Source of the DNA: Hungatella hathewayi WAL-18680
Lineage (GTDB): Bacteria > Bacillota > Clostridia > Lachnospirales > Lachnospiraceae
Reading direction: 5' to 3'
Assembly: GCF_000235505.1 (NCBI RefSeq)
Contig: NZ_JH379029.1
Span: 385,798-449,797, forward strand
DNA length: 64,000 bases
Every line of letters begins with the position of its first letter. Positions within the stretch are counted from its first letter, which is position 1. This document shows positions 8,805 through 17,259 of the stretch, in pieces. The notes beneath the pieces are model-generated. The model saw only the letters and a list, made by a program, of their open reading frames with translations, was not told the origin of the DNA and made no database searches. The position numbers were made by a program, and so were the translations under genes.

Positions 8805-10238
8805 TTACTTTTTCTTTCGACGCTTTTTATTTTTTTCGCCTTTCTTTGCCTTTTCCGGGACTACTTCTTCCTCGATATCAAATTCTTCAAAGTCCTCGAC
8901 GCCACCGCTCATCTCGTTGATTTCCCCGACGATGCCGGTATCTTCCGTATCAGATTCGTCTGACTCCCCGGTTGAATCCTCCTCGGCATCCTCAGTTCCT
9001 TCTTCCTCTGTTTCGCTTTCCTCTCCTTCCCCACTCATATCATCCATGTTTCTGCCCATGGGAATCGCACCGGACAAAAAGAGGGACAGCTTCGCGCAGA
9101 CAGGCCCCACCATCTCATACAGCACGGAGGACGACAGAATAATCGTCAGCATCAGATTTCCCGTCTCCACCGGCAGCATCCGCTGGCCCAGAAATGCCAG
9201 ACCGATGGCCACCCCGGCCTGCGGAATCAGCGCCAGACCCATATAGCTTCGAATCTCCCGGCTGGTGCCGGTTATCAGACAGCTCACATACGTTCCCAGA
9301 TATTTCCCGATAATGCGGACAATAAAATAAGTTACTCCAATCGTCCCCACCGTGGTCAGCGCCCGGATATCCAGGTTCATCCCCGATACGATAAAAAATA
9401 CGGACATGACCGGAGGGGTGAAGTTATTGATTTGCCGGTACAGCTTCTTATCCCTCGTCAGATTGATGTAAGCCGCTCCAAATACCATGCAGGACAACAA
9501 GGGCGATATATCAGCCGCCGCGCATATCCCGGAGATTCCCAACAGCATGGCAATAGCCAGAATCAGCCGGTTGTCCTTACTCCTGGCCGGTATCAGCAGG
9601 CGGCTCAAAAAGTAGCCGCAGAAGAATCCAAGAACCAGCGCCAGCAGATTGTAGACAATGGGCATCACCACGTCGCTCATGGCCACGGCCCCCGCCGCAT
9701 GTCCTCTTGCCAGCGCCGCCACCACGCTGAAGGCCAGCAGGCAGACCACATCGTCCAGCGCCACAATCTGCAGGAGCGTGTCGACGAATTCCCCTTTGGC
9801 CTTGTACTGGTTGATGGTCATCATCGTGCTGGCCGGCGCCGTTGCCGTGGCAATCGCCCCCAGAATCAGTGCAAAATCCCAGTCCAGTCCAAACAGCACC
9901 TTGACCGCCAGCGTCACCAGCACCCCCGCCGTCAATGCCTCAAACACGGTGATGATGATAATCTTTTTTCCCGTCCTTAACAGTACTTCCTTTTTAAAGA
10001 ATTTTCCCACGCCGAACGCGATAAATGCCAGCGCCATATCACTGACAAAGCCCATATGGCCGATGATGTCCACCGGAATCAGATTCAGGCCATACGGTCC
10101 AATCAGAATTCCGGCCAGAATATAACCGCTAACCTTTGGCAGATTCAAGGTATTGGTCAGTCTGGTCATCACAAAACCTGCAAACAATATCATAGAAAGA
10201 ACAAGAAGTACCTCCGTCCCCTCGCTCAACTGACTCAT
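8805..10238 (-). CDS. Cation:proton antiporter (CPA2/KefB-type) with acidic cytoplasmic tail
   Basis: About 395 residues form 12-13 hydrophobic segments of the Na+/H+ exchanger superfamily. They include ALDDVVCLLAFSVVAA, whose Asp pair is the expected ion-binding site, and an ATATAPASTMM stretch. It should exchange Na+ or K+ for protons across the membrane. No TrkA-N/RCK domain follows. Instead the last 80 residues are extraordinarily rich in Glu, Asp and Ser and end in a Lys/Arg cluster (KKGEKNKKRRKKK). The gene appears monocistronic. The ATG at 10238 lies soon after a possible site gggatttatg, so the start is moderately certain. Confidence 0.85.
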   Translation of the reverse strand: MSQLSEGTEVLLVLSMILFAGFVMTRLTNTLNLPKVSGYILAGILIGPYGLNLIPVDIIGHMGFVSDMALAFIAFGVGKFFKKEVLLRTGKKIIIITVFEALTAGVLVTLAVKVLFGLDWDFALILGAIATATAPASTMMTINQYKAKGEFVDTLLQIVALDDVVCLLAFSVVAALARGHAAGAVAMSDVVMPIVYNLLALVLGFFCGYFLSRLLIPARSKDNRLILAIAMLLGISGICAAADISPLLSCMVFGAAYINLTRDKKLYRQINNFTPPVMSVFFIVSGMNLDIRALTTVGTIGVTYFIVRIIGKYLGTYVSCLITGTSREIRSYMGLALIPQAGVAIGLAFLGQRMLPVETGNLMLTIILSSSVLYEMVGPVCAKLSLFLSGAIPMGRNMDDMSGEGEESETEEEGTEDAEEDSTGESDESDTEDTGIVGEINEMSGGVEDFEEFDIEEEVVPEKAKKGEKNKKRRKKK

Positions 10239-10282
10239 AAATCCCTGTATTGCAACCGTCCCCTCTCCTGTTTCTCTCTATC

Positions 10283-11008
10283 TTACCTCCACTTTTTGAT
10301 GACCCGTCCCGGCTCATCCGATTCAAACATGGTGACTCCCAGCTCCATAGCCGCCTGCTCCCACTGCTCTTCCCGGAGGATGGCGCCGCTCACATAATAT
10401 CCGTTTTCTTTCAGCCGTCTGATAATCTCCGGCGTCATATTGTAGACGTAGGACAAATACACCAGCGCGTCCATGGAGCGCATCAATGCCACCGGGTCCT
10501 CCGGCACAAATGGCACGATCAGGCCAGTCTCCGTCCCCGGGCTCAACTGCTTCACCCGGCGCAGCACCTGGTAATCCTGACCAAACAGAAACACCTGGCC
10601 GCTCATCCCGCTCTGCTTTATCATCGGAAGCATGAGTTCCACCAGCTTTAAATTGACCGCCTGCATCCTGAGCGGAACCGTCTTTAACTCCAGCCCAAAA
10701 TACGCGTCATGGCTGCATCCCCACTCCATAGCCTCCGCCAGCGTGCAGAGCCCTGGCACCGCGGCCTGAAGTTCTTCCAGTGTATGCTCATGGACATAAC
10801 CGGTCAACGCCGTTTTCTTTTCCAGGCGCACATCGTGGTACACCACGGGAATGGAATCTTTGGTCAGCTGAATATCAATCTCCAGATAATCCGCTCCCTG
10901 CCTCAGTCCTTCCTCCATGGCCGCGATGGAATTCTCCTCGTACTGGCAGGCACATCCCCTGTGCCCACCTATCAATACCTGTTTTGCTCCTTCCAGCAGT
11001 GTTCTCAT
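10283..11008 (-). CDS. Glycerophosphodiester phosphodiesterase family protein
   Basis: The 241-residue protein carries the GDPD active-site set: GGHRG near residue 15, EEN near 25, the metal-binding EID near 43 and the VVYHD motif near 55. The family cleaves glycerophosphodiesters to glycerol 3-phosphate and an alcohol. No signal peptide is present, so it acts in the cytoplasm on imported substrate. Its start overlaps the stop of the upstream transporter ATPase by four bases. That gives a Ugp-like unit: uptake of a glycerophosphodiester followed by hydrolysis. Confidence 0.88.
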   Translation of the reverse strand: MRTLLEGAKQVLIGGHRGCACQYEENSIAAMEEGLRQGADYLEIDIQLTKDSIPVVYHDVRLEKKTALTGYVHEHTLEELQAAVPGLCTLAEAMEWGCSHDAYFGLELKTVPLRMQAVNLKLVELMLPMIKQSGMSGQVFLFGQDYQVLRRVKQLSPGTETGLIVPFVPEDPVALMRSMDALVYLSYVYNMTPEIIRRLKENGYYVSGAILREEQWEQAAMELGVTMFESDEPGRVIKKWR

Positions 11009-12111
11009 AAGACCAGATTCACCTTCGTTTCCTCGTCAAATACATTGATTTTGTCGGCCAGGCGGACATACAGCACGCCGTCTTTTGCCACCTCTTCCTT
11101 CAACTCCTGGAATCTGGAGGTGTCATCCAGCGTAATACGGATATGGTTCTCCCCGATATCACCGGTAGCCAGAAGTTCTTTTCCCAGGTTCTCCACCATC
11201 TGCACCTTTACCGGAAGGGTTCCATGGGACGGCTCCCTCTCAACCGTCATCTGATGGGAGCGGACGCCCAGCTTCACCTTCTTGCCGGCATGCATTTCCA
11301 TCCGTTCCTCCATAACACCGGAAACCGGTATCTGACAGTCCCCAATCACATAGACACAGCCACCATCCTGTTTCTCAATCACCGCGTCAATAAAGTTCAT
11401 AGGCGGATTTCCCATAAAGTTGGCCACAAACAGATTGGCCGGGTACTCATAGAGCATATCCGGCGTGTCGTACTGCTGGATATTGCCATTGTCCAGAATC
11501 GCAATCCGGTCCGCAATGGCCATGGCCTCCTCCTGGTCATGGGTCACAATGATGGAGGTTACTTTCAGCTCCTGCTGAATGGTCTTGATCACCTCACGAA
11601 TCTCGATCTTCAACCTGGCATCCAGGTTTGACATCGGTTCATCCAGAAGCAGAATCTTCGGCTCCTTCACCAGGGCCCGGCACATGGCCACACGCTGCTG
11701 CTGTCCGCCGGAAAGCTGGGTGGGCCTTCTGTCCAGCAGATGCTCAATCTGAAGTTTCTTCGCCATCTCCCTGGCTTTCTGATGGCGCTCTTCCTTCCCC
11801 ACGCCTTTCTGCTTTAGCGGGAATGCAATATTATCAATCACCTTCAGGTGGGGATACAGCGCGTAGGACTGGAACACCATACCGATATTGCGGTCCTTTG
11901 GCGCCTTCTCGGTCACATTTTCCCCGTCGAATAAAATCTCTCCGCTGGTGGTGTCCAAAAGCCCCGCGATACAGTTGAGGGTTGTGGATTTCCCACATCC
12001 TGACGGCCCTAAAAGCGCGATAAACTCCTGGTCACGAATCTCAATGTTGATGTTGTCCAACGCCACAACACCTCTGTCAAACTCTTTTCTCAAATTATTG
12101 ATCTTTATCAT
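11005..12111 (-). CDS. Carbohydrate ABC transporter ATPase (MsmK/UgpC type)
   Basis: The 368-residue ATPase has Walker [10 protein letters not shown] (34-42), the signature LSGGQQQR, Walker [15 protein letters not shown], the switch THDQEEA, and two C-terminal TOBE/MalK-type regulatory repeats. It energises a CUT1 importer. It directly follows two permeases and overlaps the GDPD gene. It is the only CUT1-type ATPase in this window, while two further CUT1 permease pairs lack one. A shared role like that of MsmX in Bacillus is therefore possible. Confidence 0.92.
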   Translation of the reverse strand: MIKINNLRKEFDRGVVALDNINIEIRDQEFIALLGPSGCGKSTTLNCIAGLLDTTSGEILFDGENVTEKAPKDRNIGMVFQSYALYPHLKVIDNIAFPLKQKGVGKEERHQKAREMAKKLQIEHLLDRRPTQLSGGQQQRVAMCRALVKEPKILLLDEPMSNLDARLKIEIREVIKTIQQELKVTSIIVTHDQEEAMAIADRIAILDNGNIQQYDTPDMLYEYPANLFVANFMGNPPMNFIDAVIEKQDGGCVYVIGDCQIPVSGVMEERMEMHAGKKVKLGVRSHQMTVEREPSHGTLPVKVQMVENLGKELLATGDIGENHIRITLDDTSRFQELKEEVAKDGVLYVRLADKINVFDEETKVNLVL

Positions 12112-12112
12112 A

Positions 12113-12952
12113 TTAAACTCCTTTTCCTCCGCCTATATTGCCTTCCATCAACTGTTTCTGAGAGATAATAAAGAACACGAATACCGGAAGCATATACACA
12201 ATCGCCATCGCCGCAAACACCCCATAATCCGCTATCATCTGCTCACTTCGTGACAGAGAGCGCAGGTACGTGGCAATCACTGGTGTCTTGGAATTAAATA
12301 TCAGCGTATTAAACAAAATATAGTTGGACCACGCGCTTAAGAATGAAAAGATAGAGATTGACGCGATACCCGGTTTCACCAGATAGATAATCACCTGGAA
12401 GAACCCGGACAGCCGGCTGCACCCATCCACTAGAGTGGAGTTCTCTACATCCCTCGGAATTCCGTCAAAGAAATTCTTGATAATAAAGGTAGAGCCGGGT
12501 ATTCGAAATGCAATCGCCACCAGCACCACTCCAAGCAGGGTGTTGACCAGTTTTAATGCCATCAGCACGTACAGCACCGCAATCAACAGCAGCAGATTGG
12601 GGAACATGCGGAGTACCAAAAGCGCGTTCTGAATCAGCTTTCTCCCCCGAAATTCCAGTCTGGAGAGAGCGTAGCCTGACAGACAGCTGATTACCACCTC
12701 ACAGGTCGTCACCACCACCGTAAACAATACCGTGTTGCGAAATGCTTTCCCGATGGGCTTGATGGTGGTCTGTTTTAACTTCATTTCCTTATACATGAAA
12801 TCAAAATTATGTAATGTAAACCGCCCGTCAGCGTCAAAAAACGCCAGCTTGAAAAAGCTCAAATACAGATAAAGAATCGGCAGGCACAACAGTATCATGA
12901 CAATGATTGCAATCCGCTGTTTCTTTTTTTCCGTTTTACTGAGTGATATCAT
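12113..12952 (-). CDS. Carbohydrate ABC transporter permease (MalG/UgpE type)
   Basis: The 279-residue protein has six hydrophobic segments and a CUT1 EAA loop in the form ENSTLVDGCSRLSGFFQVIIYLVKPG. It makes the import channel with the permease encoded just upstream (15-base gap). The ATPase gene starts one base after its stop. The sequence gives no substrate information. Context suggests glycerol 3-phosphate diesters, nucleosides or a related phosphorylated compound. Confidence 0.9.
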   Translation of the reverse strand: MISLSKTEKKKQRIAIIVMILLCLPILYLYLSFFKLAFFDADGRFTLHNFDFMYKEMKLKQTTIKPIGKAFRNTVLFTVVVTTCEVVISCLSGYALSRLEFRGRKLIQNALLVLRMFPNLLLLIAVLYVLMALKLVNTLLGVVLVAIAFRIPGSTFIIKNFFDGIPRDVENSTLVDGCSRLSGFFQVIIYLVKPGIASISIFSFLSAWSNYILFNTLIFNSKTPVIATYLRSLSRSEQMIADYGVFAAMAIVYMLPVFVFFIISQKQLMEGNIGGGKGV

Positions 12953-12967
12953 TCTACATCCTCCCTC

Positions 12968-13840
12968 CTACCGTTCATTCTGTTTCTGCATGACTTTGTT
13001 CAGCAGTATCATCAATACCAGAACAATCAGAATCAGCACCAGCGATATCGCCGCGCCGTATCCGTACTGCTGGTCCGTAAATGCCTTGTGGTAAGCCGAC
13101 AGCGCCCACACCTCCGTCTTAATCCCCGGTCCGCCGTTGGTGATTAACAGGATGGTCACATAGTTGGTCAAGAGTCCCAGCGTCTCCCATAGGGCGATAA
13201 ACTGTATGTGATAACGGATATTAGGCAGGATGATGCTTTTGATAATCTCCCACTCTCCGGCCCCGTCCACGTGGGCCGCCTTGAACTGGTTGTCCGGTAT
13301 GCTCTTGATGGCGCTGGAAAAGATCGTCGTCCCGTAGGCGATACTGGTCAGAATCGTAGCCAGCAACACAATCTGCATGGGGTACTTGGCTATCCAGTTG
13401 ATGGGCTCCGAATCCTTGAACGTCAAATAAATCTTATTGATAACCCCGTTCTCATTGGCTTCCAGAAGCCATATCCACAAAACCGAGTACACCACCGCCG
13501 GCGTAATCATAGGAATCATCAGAATCGATTTAAAAATGCTGGAATATTTATCCGTCCGGATAAAATAGGTGGTCAGTATTGCAAACATCAAATCCAGCAC
13601 CACCGTGGCCGCAATCGCAACGCCCACAAAAATGCAGGTGTTCCTCACAATCGTGATGGTGTTGGGGTCCAGGAATATCTTTCGGAAGTTTTTAAAATTG
13701 TTGAACTCCCACACAAAAGAGGAATCCAGGCCGGTAAACGACATGGCAATCGTCAGCACCGCCGGAATCACATAGAATATTGAGACCAGAATCAGAAAAG
13801 GCGTCAAAAACAGATACGCCTGTCCATTTTTATGCTTCAT
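12968..13840 (-). CDS. Sugar ABC transporter permease (MalF/UgpA type)
   Basis: The 290-residue protein has six hydrophobic segments and an EAA loop KAAHVDGAGEWEIIKSIILPN. It opens with YLFLTPFLILVSIFYVIPAV, usual for UgpA-type proteins. It lies 58 bases after the binding-protein gene. A stem-loop in that gap may lower its expression relative to the binding protein. Confidence 0.9.
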   Translation of the reverse strand: MKHKNGQAYLFLTPFLILVSIFYVIPAVLTIAMSFTGLDSSFVWEFNNFKNFRKIFLDPNTITIVRNTCIFVGVAIAATVVLDLMFAILTTYFIRTDKYSSIFKSILMIPMITPAVVYSVLWIWLLEANENGVINKIYLTFKDSEPINWIAKYPMQIVLLATILTSIAYGTTIFSSAIKSIPDNQFKAAHVDGAGEWEIIKSIILPNIRYHIQFIALWETLGLLTNYVTILLITNGGPGIKTEVWALSAYHKAFTDQQYGYGAAISLVLILIVLVLMILLNKVMQKQNER

Positions 13841-13862
13841 AGGTTACCCCTCTCTTTAGAAA

Positions 13863-13887
13863 GAGGGCACGTGATTCCAGTGCCCTC
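13863..13887 (-). other. Intercistronic stem-loop between binding protein and permease
   Basis: Arms gagggcac (13863-13870) and gtgccctc (13880-13887) pair perfectly around a nine-base loop, with no T run. Such hairpins behind binding-protein genes often stabilise the upstream message and reduce read-through to the permeases. Confidence 0.55.
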
Positions 13888-13898
13888 TCATGTCAGTC

Positions 13899-15323
13899 TT
13901 ATTTGAATACAATATCATCTACATTTAATTCCATCTGCGTCTTCAATGCCTTTAACGCGTCTTCCGGAGTAATCTGTCCCAGTTCCAGGCTGACAATCTG
14001 AGTGAACAGCTCACTCTTCAATGTCGCCACGCCGTCCACTGCCGGAATGGATTTTGCATAATCAGCCATGTAGGTTACATTTTTCAGAATCGGGTTATTC
14101 AAAATCACATCGGATTCATTTTCCGACTTGATACAGGACAGGGTGAAAATGGTGCTGCCGTGTTTTCCAAGATAGTCACTGGAACCGGCCGCCAGCTCCT
14201 TAAAGATCTCCTTGCAAATCTCCGGATACTCGGTGTCCGCGCTGATGGACATCATCTGAGGAGCTACCACTGCAAAGGGTTTGTCCGTATGCTCGGACTT
14301 CGGGAACAGTACGAAGGTCTCGTTCTGGGCAAATTCCTCTGTGGAAAGTCCTGCCGCCTCGGCTACATAAGTCGCGGAGAACATAGGACCGTAGTACGCA
14401 AATGCTTCTCCATTGCCAACCATCTTGTTGATGGTATCCCAGCCCAGCTGATTTAAGTTGGGAGGTGTGATTTTGGTGGTGTTGGCATTGTCATAAGTCA
14501 TCTGAAGGAAGCGGAGAATTCCCTGCTCATCAAAGACCAGCTTGCCGTTCTCATCGTAGTACTCGCCGCCGAGAGCATTTAACATATCGAAAAAGTCGTT
14601 GCCGGCTCCCGGTCTGTGAACCAGGCCATATTTGGCTCCGCCCTTCTCCACAACCTCGGAGCAAAGCTCCAGGAACTGCTCCAGCGTAAACTCGCCGCTC
14701 TCAATCTTCTTCGGCAGAGCGTCGATGTCCTCCTGGCTCCAGCCGATATCCGCCAAATCCTTGTTGGAATAGTAAATGACACGCAGCGGCAAATCAAATG
14801 GCATGGCGTAGGCTTTGCCGTCCACCATGGCCGGTGTGAAGACGCCGTCCACAAACGCGTCGCTCATCACGTCGGAGATATCCAGCAGACATCCCGCATC
14901 CACAAAACCTGCCACATCCGCGTCGCAGATGAAAATATCCGGCGCGTCGCCGCTCTTGTGGGCAAACACGATATTGTTATGATACTCATTGTTGGCGATG
15001 GTCTGATAATCGGTCTCAAAATTAATCTTGATATTCTTTCCTTCCGCCTCATACCGCTCGTTCAGACGCTCCGCGGCGCCCAGAACCGCCTCCGGCATGG
15101 TGAGGAAATCACCGTTGAAACCAAGCTTTAAGGTAATCTCGCCGACCTCCTCCGGTCCCTCGGCCATTCCGGTATCTGCCATAGCCGTGGTTTCTTCCTT
15201 TGCTGGCGCTGTGGTGGAAGCCGCCGGCTCTGTCTCCTTCGTCTTACTGCCACAGCCCGCTGCCGCCAGCACTACCGCTGCGCAAAGTCCAAGTGCCAAT
15301 GCCCGTTTTCCTGTTTTTTTCAT
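13899..15323 (-). CDS. Extracellular solute-binding lipoprotein of a CUT1-type ABC transporter
   Basis: The 474-residue protein has a signal peptide with lipobox AAGC, a Thr/Glu/Ala-rich linker, and a bacterial extracellular binding domain of the UgpB/MalE type ([33 protein letters not shown], and late [19 protein letters not shown]). It captures the substrate for the permeases downstream. UgpB binds glycerol 3-phosphate and its diesters, which would suit the GDPD gene in the operon, but sugar-specific members look alike. Its ATG overlaps the stop of the preceding nucleoside phosphorylase-like gene by four bases. Confidence 0.9.
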   Translation of the reverse strand: MKKTGKRALALGLCAAVVLAAAGCGSKTKETEPAASTTAPAKEETTAMADTGMAEGPEEVGEITLKLGFNGDFLTMPEAVLGAAERLNERYEAEGKNIKINFETDYQTIANNEYHNNIVFAHKSGDAPDIFICDADVAGFVDAGCLLDISDVMSDAFVDGVFTPAMVDGKAYAMPFDLPLRVIYYSNKDLADIGWSQEDIDALPKKIESGEFTLEQFLELCSEVVEKGGAKYGLVHRPGAGNDFFDMLNALGGEYYDENGKLVFDEQGILRFLQMTYDNANTTKITPPNLNQLGWDTINKMVGNGEAFAYYGPMFSATYVAEAAGLSTEEFAQNETFVLFPKSEHTDKPFAVVAPQMMSISADTEYPEICKEIFKELAAGSSDYLGKHGSTIFTLSCIKSENESDVILNNPILKNVTYMADYAKSIPAVDGVATLKSELFTQIVSLELGQITPEDALKALKTQMELNVDDIVFK

Positions 15324-16114
15324 AACTGCTTTCCTCCATTTTTCTTTTTATCTCTGGTTATCAGTAACTTCATTGCTTCTATTGCCGTCTCGATGGCCCG
15401 CGTCGTGTCGTGACACTGGATGTCCTCCAGCCCCATCTCACGCCTGGTCTGATTGCCAATCACCAGCAGTACCGTACCAACCCGCACCCGGCGGACGCCG
15501 CCCACAATAAACAGGGTGGCGGATTCCATCTCCGAAGTCAGGGCGCCACAGCGTTTCCACGCCTCCCAGTCTGCCTCCAGTTCCCGGCTGATGGGCATGT
15601 TCTCCGGCTCATGCTGGCCGTAGAACGAATCCTTGCACTGGACCACGCCGATATGTACGGTTCTCCCCAGGGCTTCCCCCGCATGTTTCAACGCCTCCAC
15701 CACATCATAATGGGCCACCGCCGGATATTCCACCGGAGCGTACTCCCTGCCGGTTCCATCCATCCTGACAGCCCCTGTGGCCACCACCAAATCCCCGGCC
15801 AGAACCTCCGGCTGCATACCGCCTGAAGTTCCCACACGGATAAAGGTGTCCGCGCCGCAGTGCACCAGTTCCTCCAGCGCAATCGCCGCGGACGGTCCGC
15901 CGATTCCTGTGGAAGTGACACTCACCTTCTCCCCGCACAGCGTGCCGGTGTAGGTGACATATTCCCGGTTGGATGATACCAGTTTCGCATCATCCAGATA
16001 TTCCGCAATCGCCTGACACCGCCCCGGGTCTCCCGGAAGTATCACGTATCTTCCAACCTGGCCTGGGGAAACTTTTATATGGTACTCACAGCCCTCGGAA
16101 TATACATTTGCCAT
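15320..16114 (-). CDS. Nucleoside phosphorylase (uridine phosphorylase-like)
   Basis: The 264-residue protein has the NP-I family motifs: PGDPGRCQ near residue 27 (phosphate-binding loop), RVGTSGGMQ near 93, and EMESATLF near 197, where Glu and Met contact the ribose. It would split a pyrimidine or purine nucleoside with phosphate into base and (deoxy)ribose 1-phosphate. It is the first gene of the operon with the ABC transporter and GDPD. A GGGAGGAG site precedes the start, and a consensus promoter lies about 100 bases upstream. Uridine phosphorylase is the closest reading, but substrate is not certain. Confidence 0.85.
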   Translation of the reverse strand: MANVYSEGCEYHIKVSPGQVGRYVILPGDPGRCQAIAEYLDDAKLVSSNREYVTYTGTLCGEKVSVTSTGIGGPSAAIALEELVHCGADTFIRVGTSGGMQPEVLAGDLVVATGAVRMDGTGREYAPVEYPAVAHYDVVEALKHAGEALGRTVHIGVVQCKDSFYGQHEPENMPISRELEADWEAWKRCGALTSEMESATLFIVGGVRRVRVGTVLLVIGNQTRREMGLEDIQCHDTTRAIETAIEAMKLLITRDKKKNGGKQL

Positions 16115-16154
16115 TCATACTCCTCCCTTCCATTGCATCTTATCATAGCTCTCA

Positions 16155-16199
16155 TAAAGTTTACCATCTTTGTTTTGTTAAGTTTTTGTAAAGTTTACC
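16155..16199 (-). promoter_or_regulatory. Direct repeats in the leader of the uridine phosphorylase operon
   Basis: The 11-mer ggtaaacttta (minus strand) occurs at 16155-16165 and 16189-16199, between the predicted transcript start (near 16209) and the coding start. This is a plausible repressor site; no regulator is assigned. Confidence 0.4.
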
Positions 16200-16215
16200 T
16201 ATAATTTCTATTTAA

Positions 16216-16243
16216 ATTATAGCATACACATCGTATCTGTCAA
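16216..16243 (-). promoter_or_regulatory. Sigma-A promoter for the uridine phosphorylase-ABC-GDPD operon
   Basis: On the minus strand TTGACA (16243-16238) and TATAAT (16221-16216) are exact consensus boxes with a 16-base spacer. Confidence 0.8.
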
Positions 16244-16295
16244 TTGTTTTTTTGTAAATTTATCACGTATTTTTATCTATTTTTAACAATTTTTG

Positions 16296-16333
16296 TTGCT
16301 TTTTTGTTTACTAAACATTATAATTAGTTTAGT
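16296..16333 (+). promoter_or_regulatory. Promoter with overlapping palindrome upstream of the PHP gene
   Basis: TTGCTT (16296-16301) and TATAAT (16319-16324) are 17 bases apart. The palindrome actaaac (16310-16316) / gtttagt (16327-16333) sits across the -10 box, a position suited to repression. Confidence 0.6.
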
Positions 16334-16390
16334 GAATTATTCGGGATGATAACGAAAAATAGTAGAGAAAAACATAATGGAGGGAAACTT

Positions 16391-17104
16391 ATGAGAACCA
16401 TAGCCGATTTACATATGCATACCAATGTAAGCCAGCACGCATACAGCACTCTGGACGAGATGGCGAGAGCCGCGAAGGAAGCCGGGCTTCTGGCCTTTGG
16501 AATCACGGACCACGGGCCGGAGATGATGGACGGGGCCATTGCCCACCATTTCCTGTGTTTAAAGGGACTGCCAAAAGAGATTCGCGGCATGCGTTTCTTC
16601 GCCGGGGCCGAGGTAAATCTCAAAGATTATTACGGGAGAGTGGATTTGCCGGAGTCGATTCTAAAAAACCTGGATTTTGTGATTGCCTCCTACCACGTCG
16701 AAGCGATTTCCCCTACCGATGTGAAATCCCACACGGAGGGCTGGCTGCACCTGCTGGACAATCCGCTGGTCGACTGCCTGGGCCATATCGGCAATCCGGT
16801 GTTCCAGTGTGATTATGAGGCCGTCGTGAAAAAATGCGCGCTCACCGGGAAACTGATTGAGATAAACTCAAACTCCTTTTCCGTCCGGCCCGGAAGTGAC
16901 TCCAACTGCAGGCAGGTGGCCAAGCTCTGCCAGCAGTACCAGGTACCTGTCCTTGTCAGTTCCGACGCCCACTCCTGCTACTCCGTCGGAAACCACGGCG
17001 CGGCGCTGCAAATGCTGGAGGAACTGGAATTTCCGGAGGAATTGGTGATTAACAGCTCCATGGAACGGCTGGCCCATTACTTTTCCAATAAGGTGGTATG
17101 TTAA
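16391..17104 (+). CDS. PHP-domain phosphoesterase (YcdX-type)
   Basis: The protein of about 237 residues begins MRTIADLHMHTNVSQHA. The HxH of DLHMHT is the first metal pair of the PHP fold. ITDHGPEM, the E of GAEVN, H of IASYHVE, GHIGNP and the SSDAHSCYSVG ending supply the other metal ligands. PHP proteins of this kind hydrolyse phosphate esters in the cytoplasm; the substrate is unknown. The start at 16391 was preferred over an in-frame ATG 45 bases upstream because ggaggg precedes it. It is a single-gene unit with its own promoter and terminator. Confidence 0.9.
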   Translation: MRTIADLHMHTNVSQHAYSTLDEMARAAKEAGLLAFGITDHGPEMMDGAIAHHFLCLKGLPKEIRGMRFFAGAEVNLKDYYGRVDLPESILKNLDFVIASYHVEAISPTDVKSHTEGWLHLLDNPLVDCLGHIGNPVFQCDYEAVVKKCALTGKLIEINSNSFSVRPGSDSNCRQVAKLCQQYQVPVLVSSDAHSCYSVGNHGAALQMLEELEFPEELVINSSMERLAHYFSNKVVC

Positions 17105-17127
17105 ATAATATCTGCAAAAGCGCACAA

Positions 17128-17168
17128 AAATGGGCGTCCCGTATCTTATCCATACAGGACGCCCATTT
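17128..17168. terminator. Intrinsic terminator after the PHP gene
   Basis: Arms aaatgggcgtcc (17128-17139) and ggacgcccattt (17157-17168) form a 12-base perfect stem followed by Ts. It is probably bidirectional, also serving nagA. Confidence 0.85.
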
Positions 17169-17204
17169 GTTCTCAAAACATATTTAATTTTATATCTCTG
17201 TCAC

Positions 17205-17259
17205 TTCTGATAGTAACGCCTTCTTTTCTGACAGTATCGCCTTCTTACAGCATCGCCTT
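17205..17259 (-). repeat. Imperfect 18-base repeats spanning the nagA stop codon
   Basis: Units start at 17205, 17226 and 17242 with plus-strand consensus ttctgacagtatcgcctt. The innermost unit contains the last codons and stop of nagA, so the end of the gene appears to have been copied twice into the downstream sequence. Confidence 0.55.

Noticed and set aside
17205-17259. CRISPR-like repeat
   Set aside because: There are only three imperfect 18-base units with irregular 16-21 base spacing and no true spacers or cas genes.
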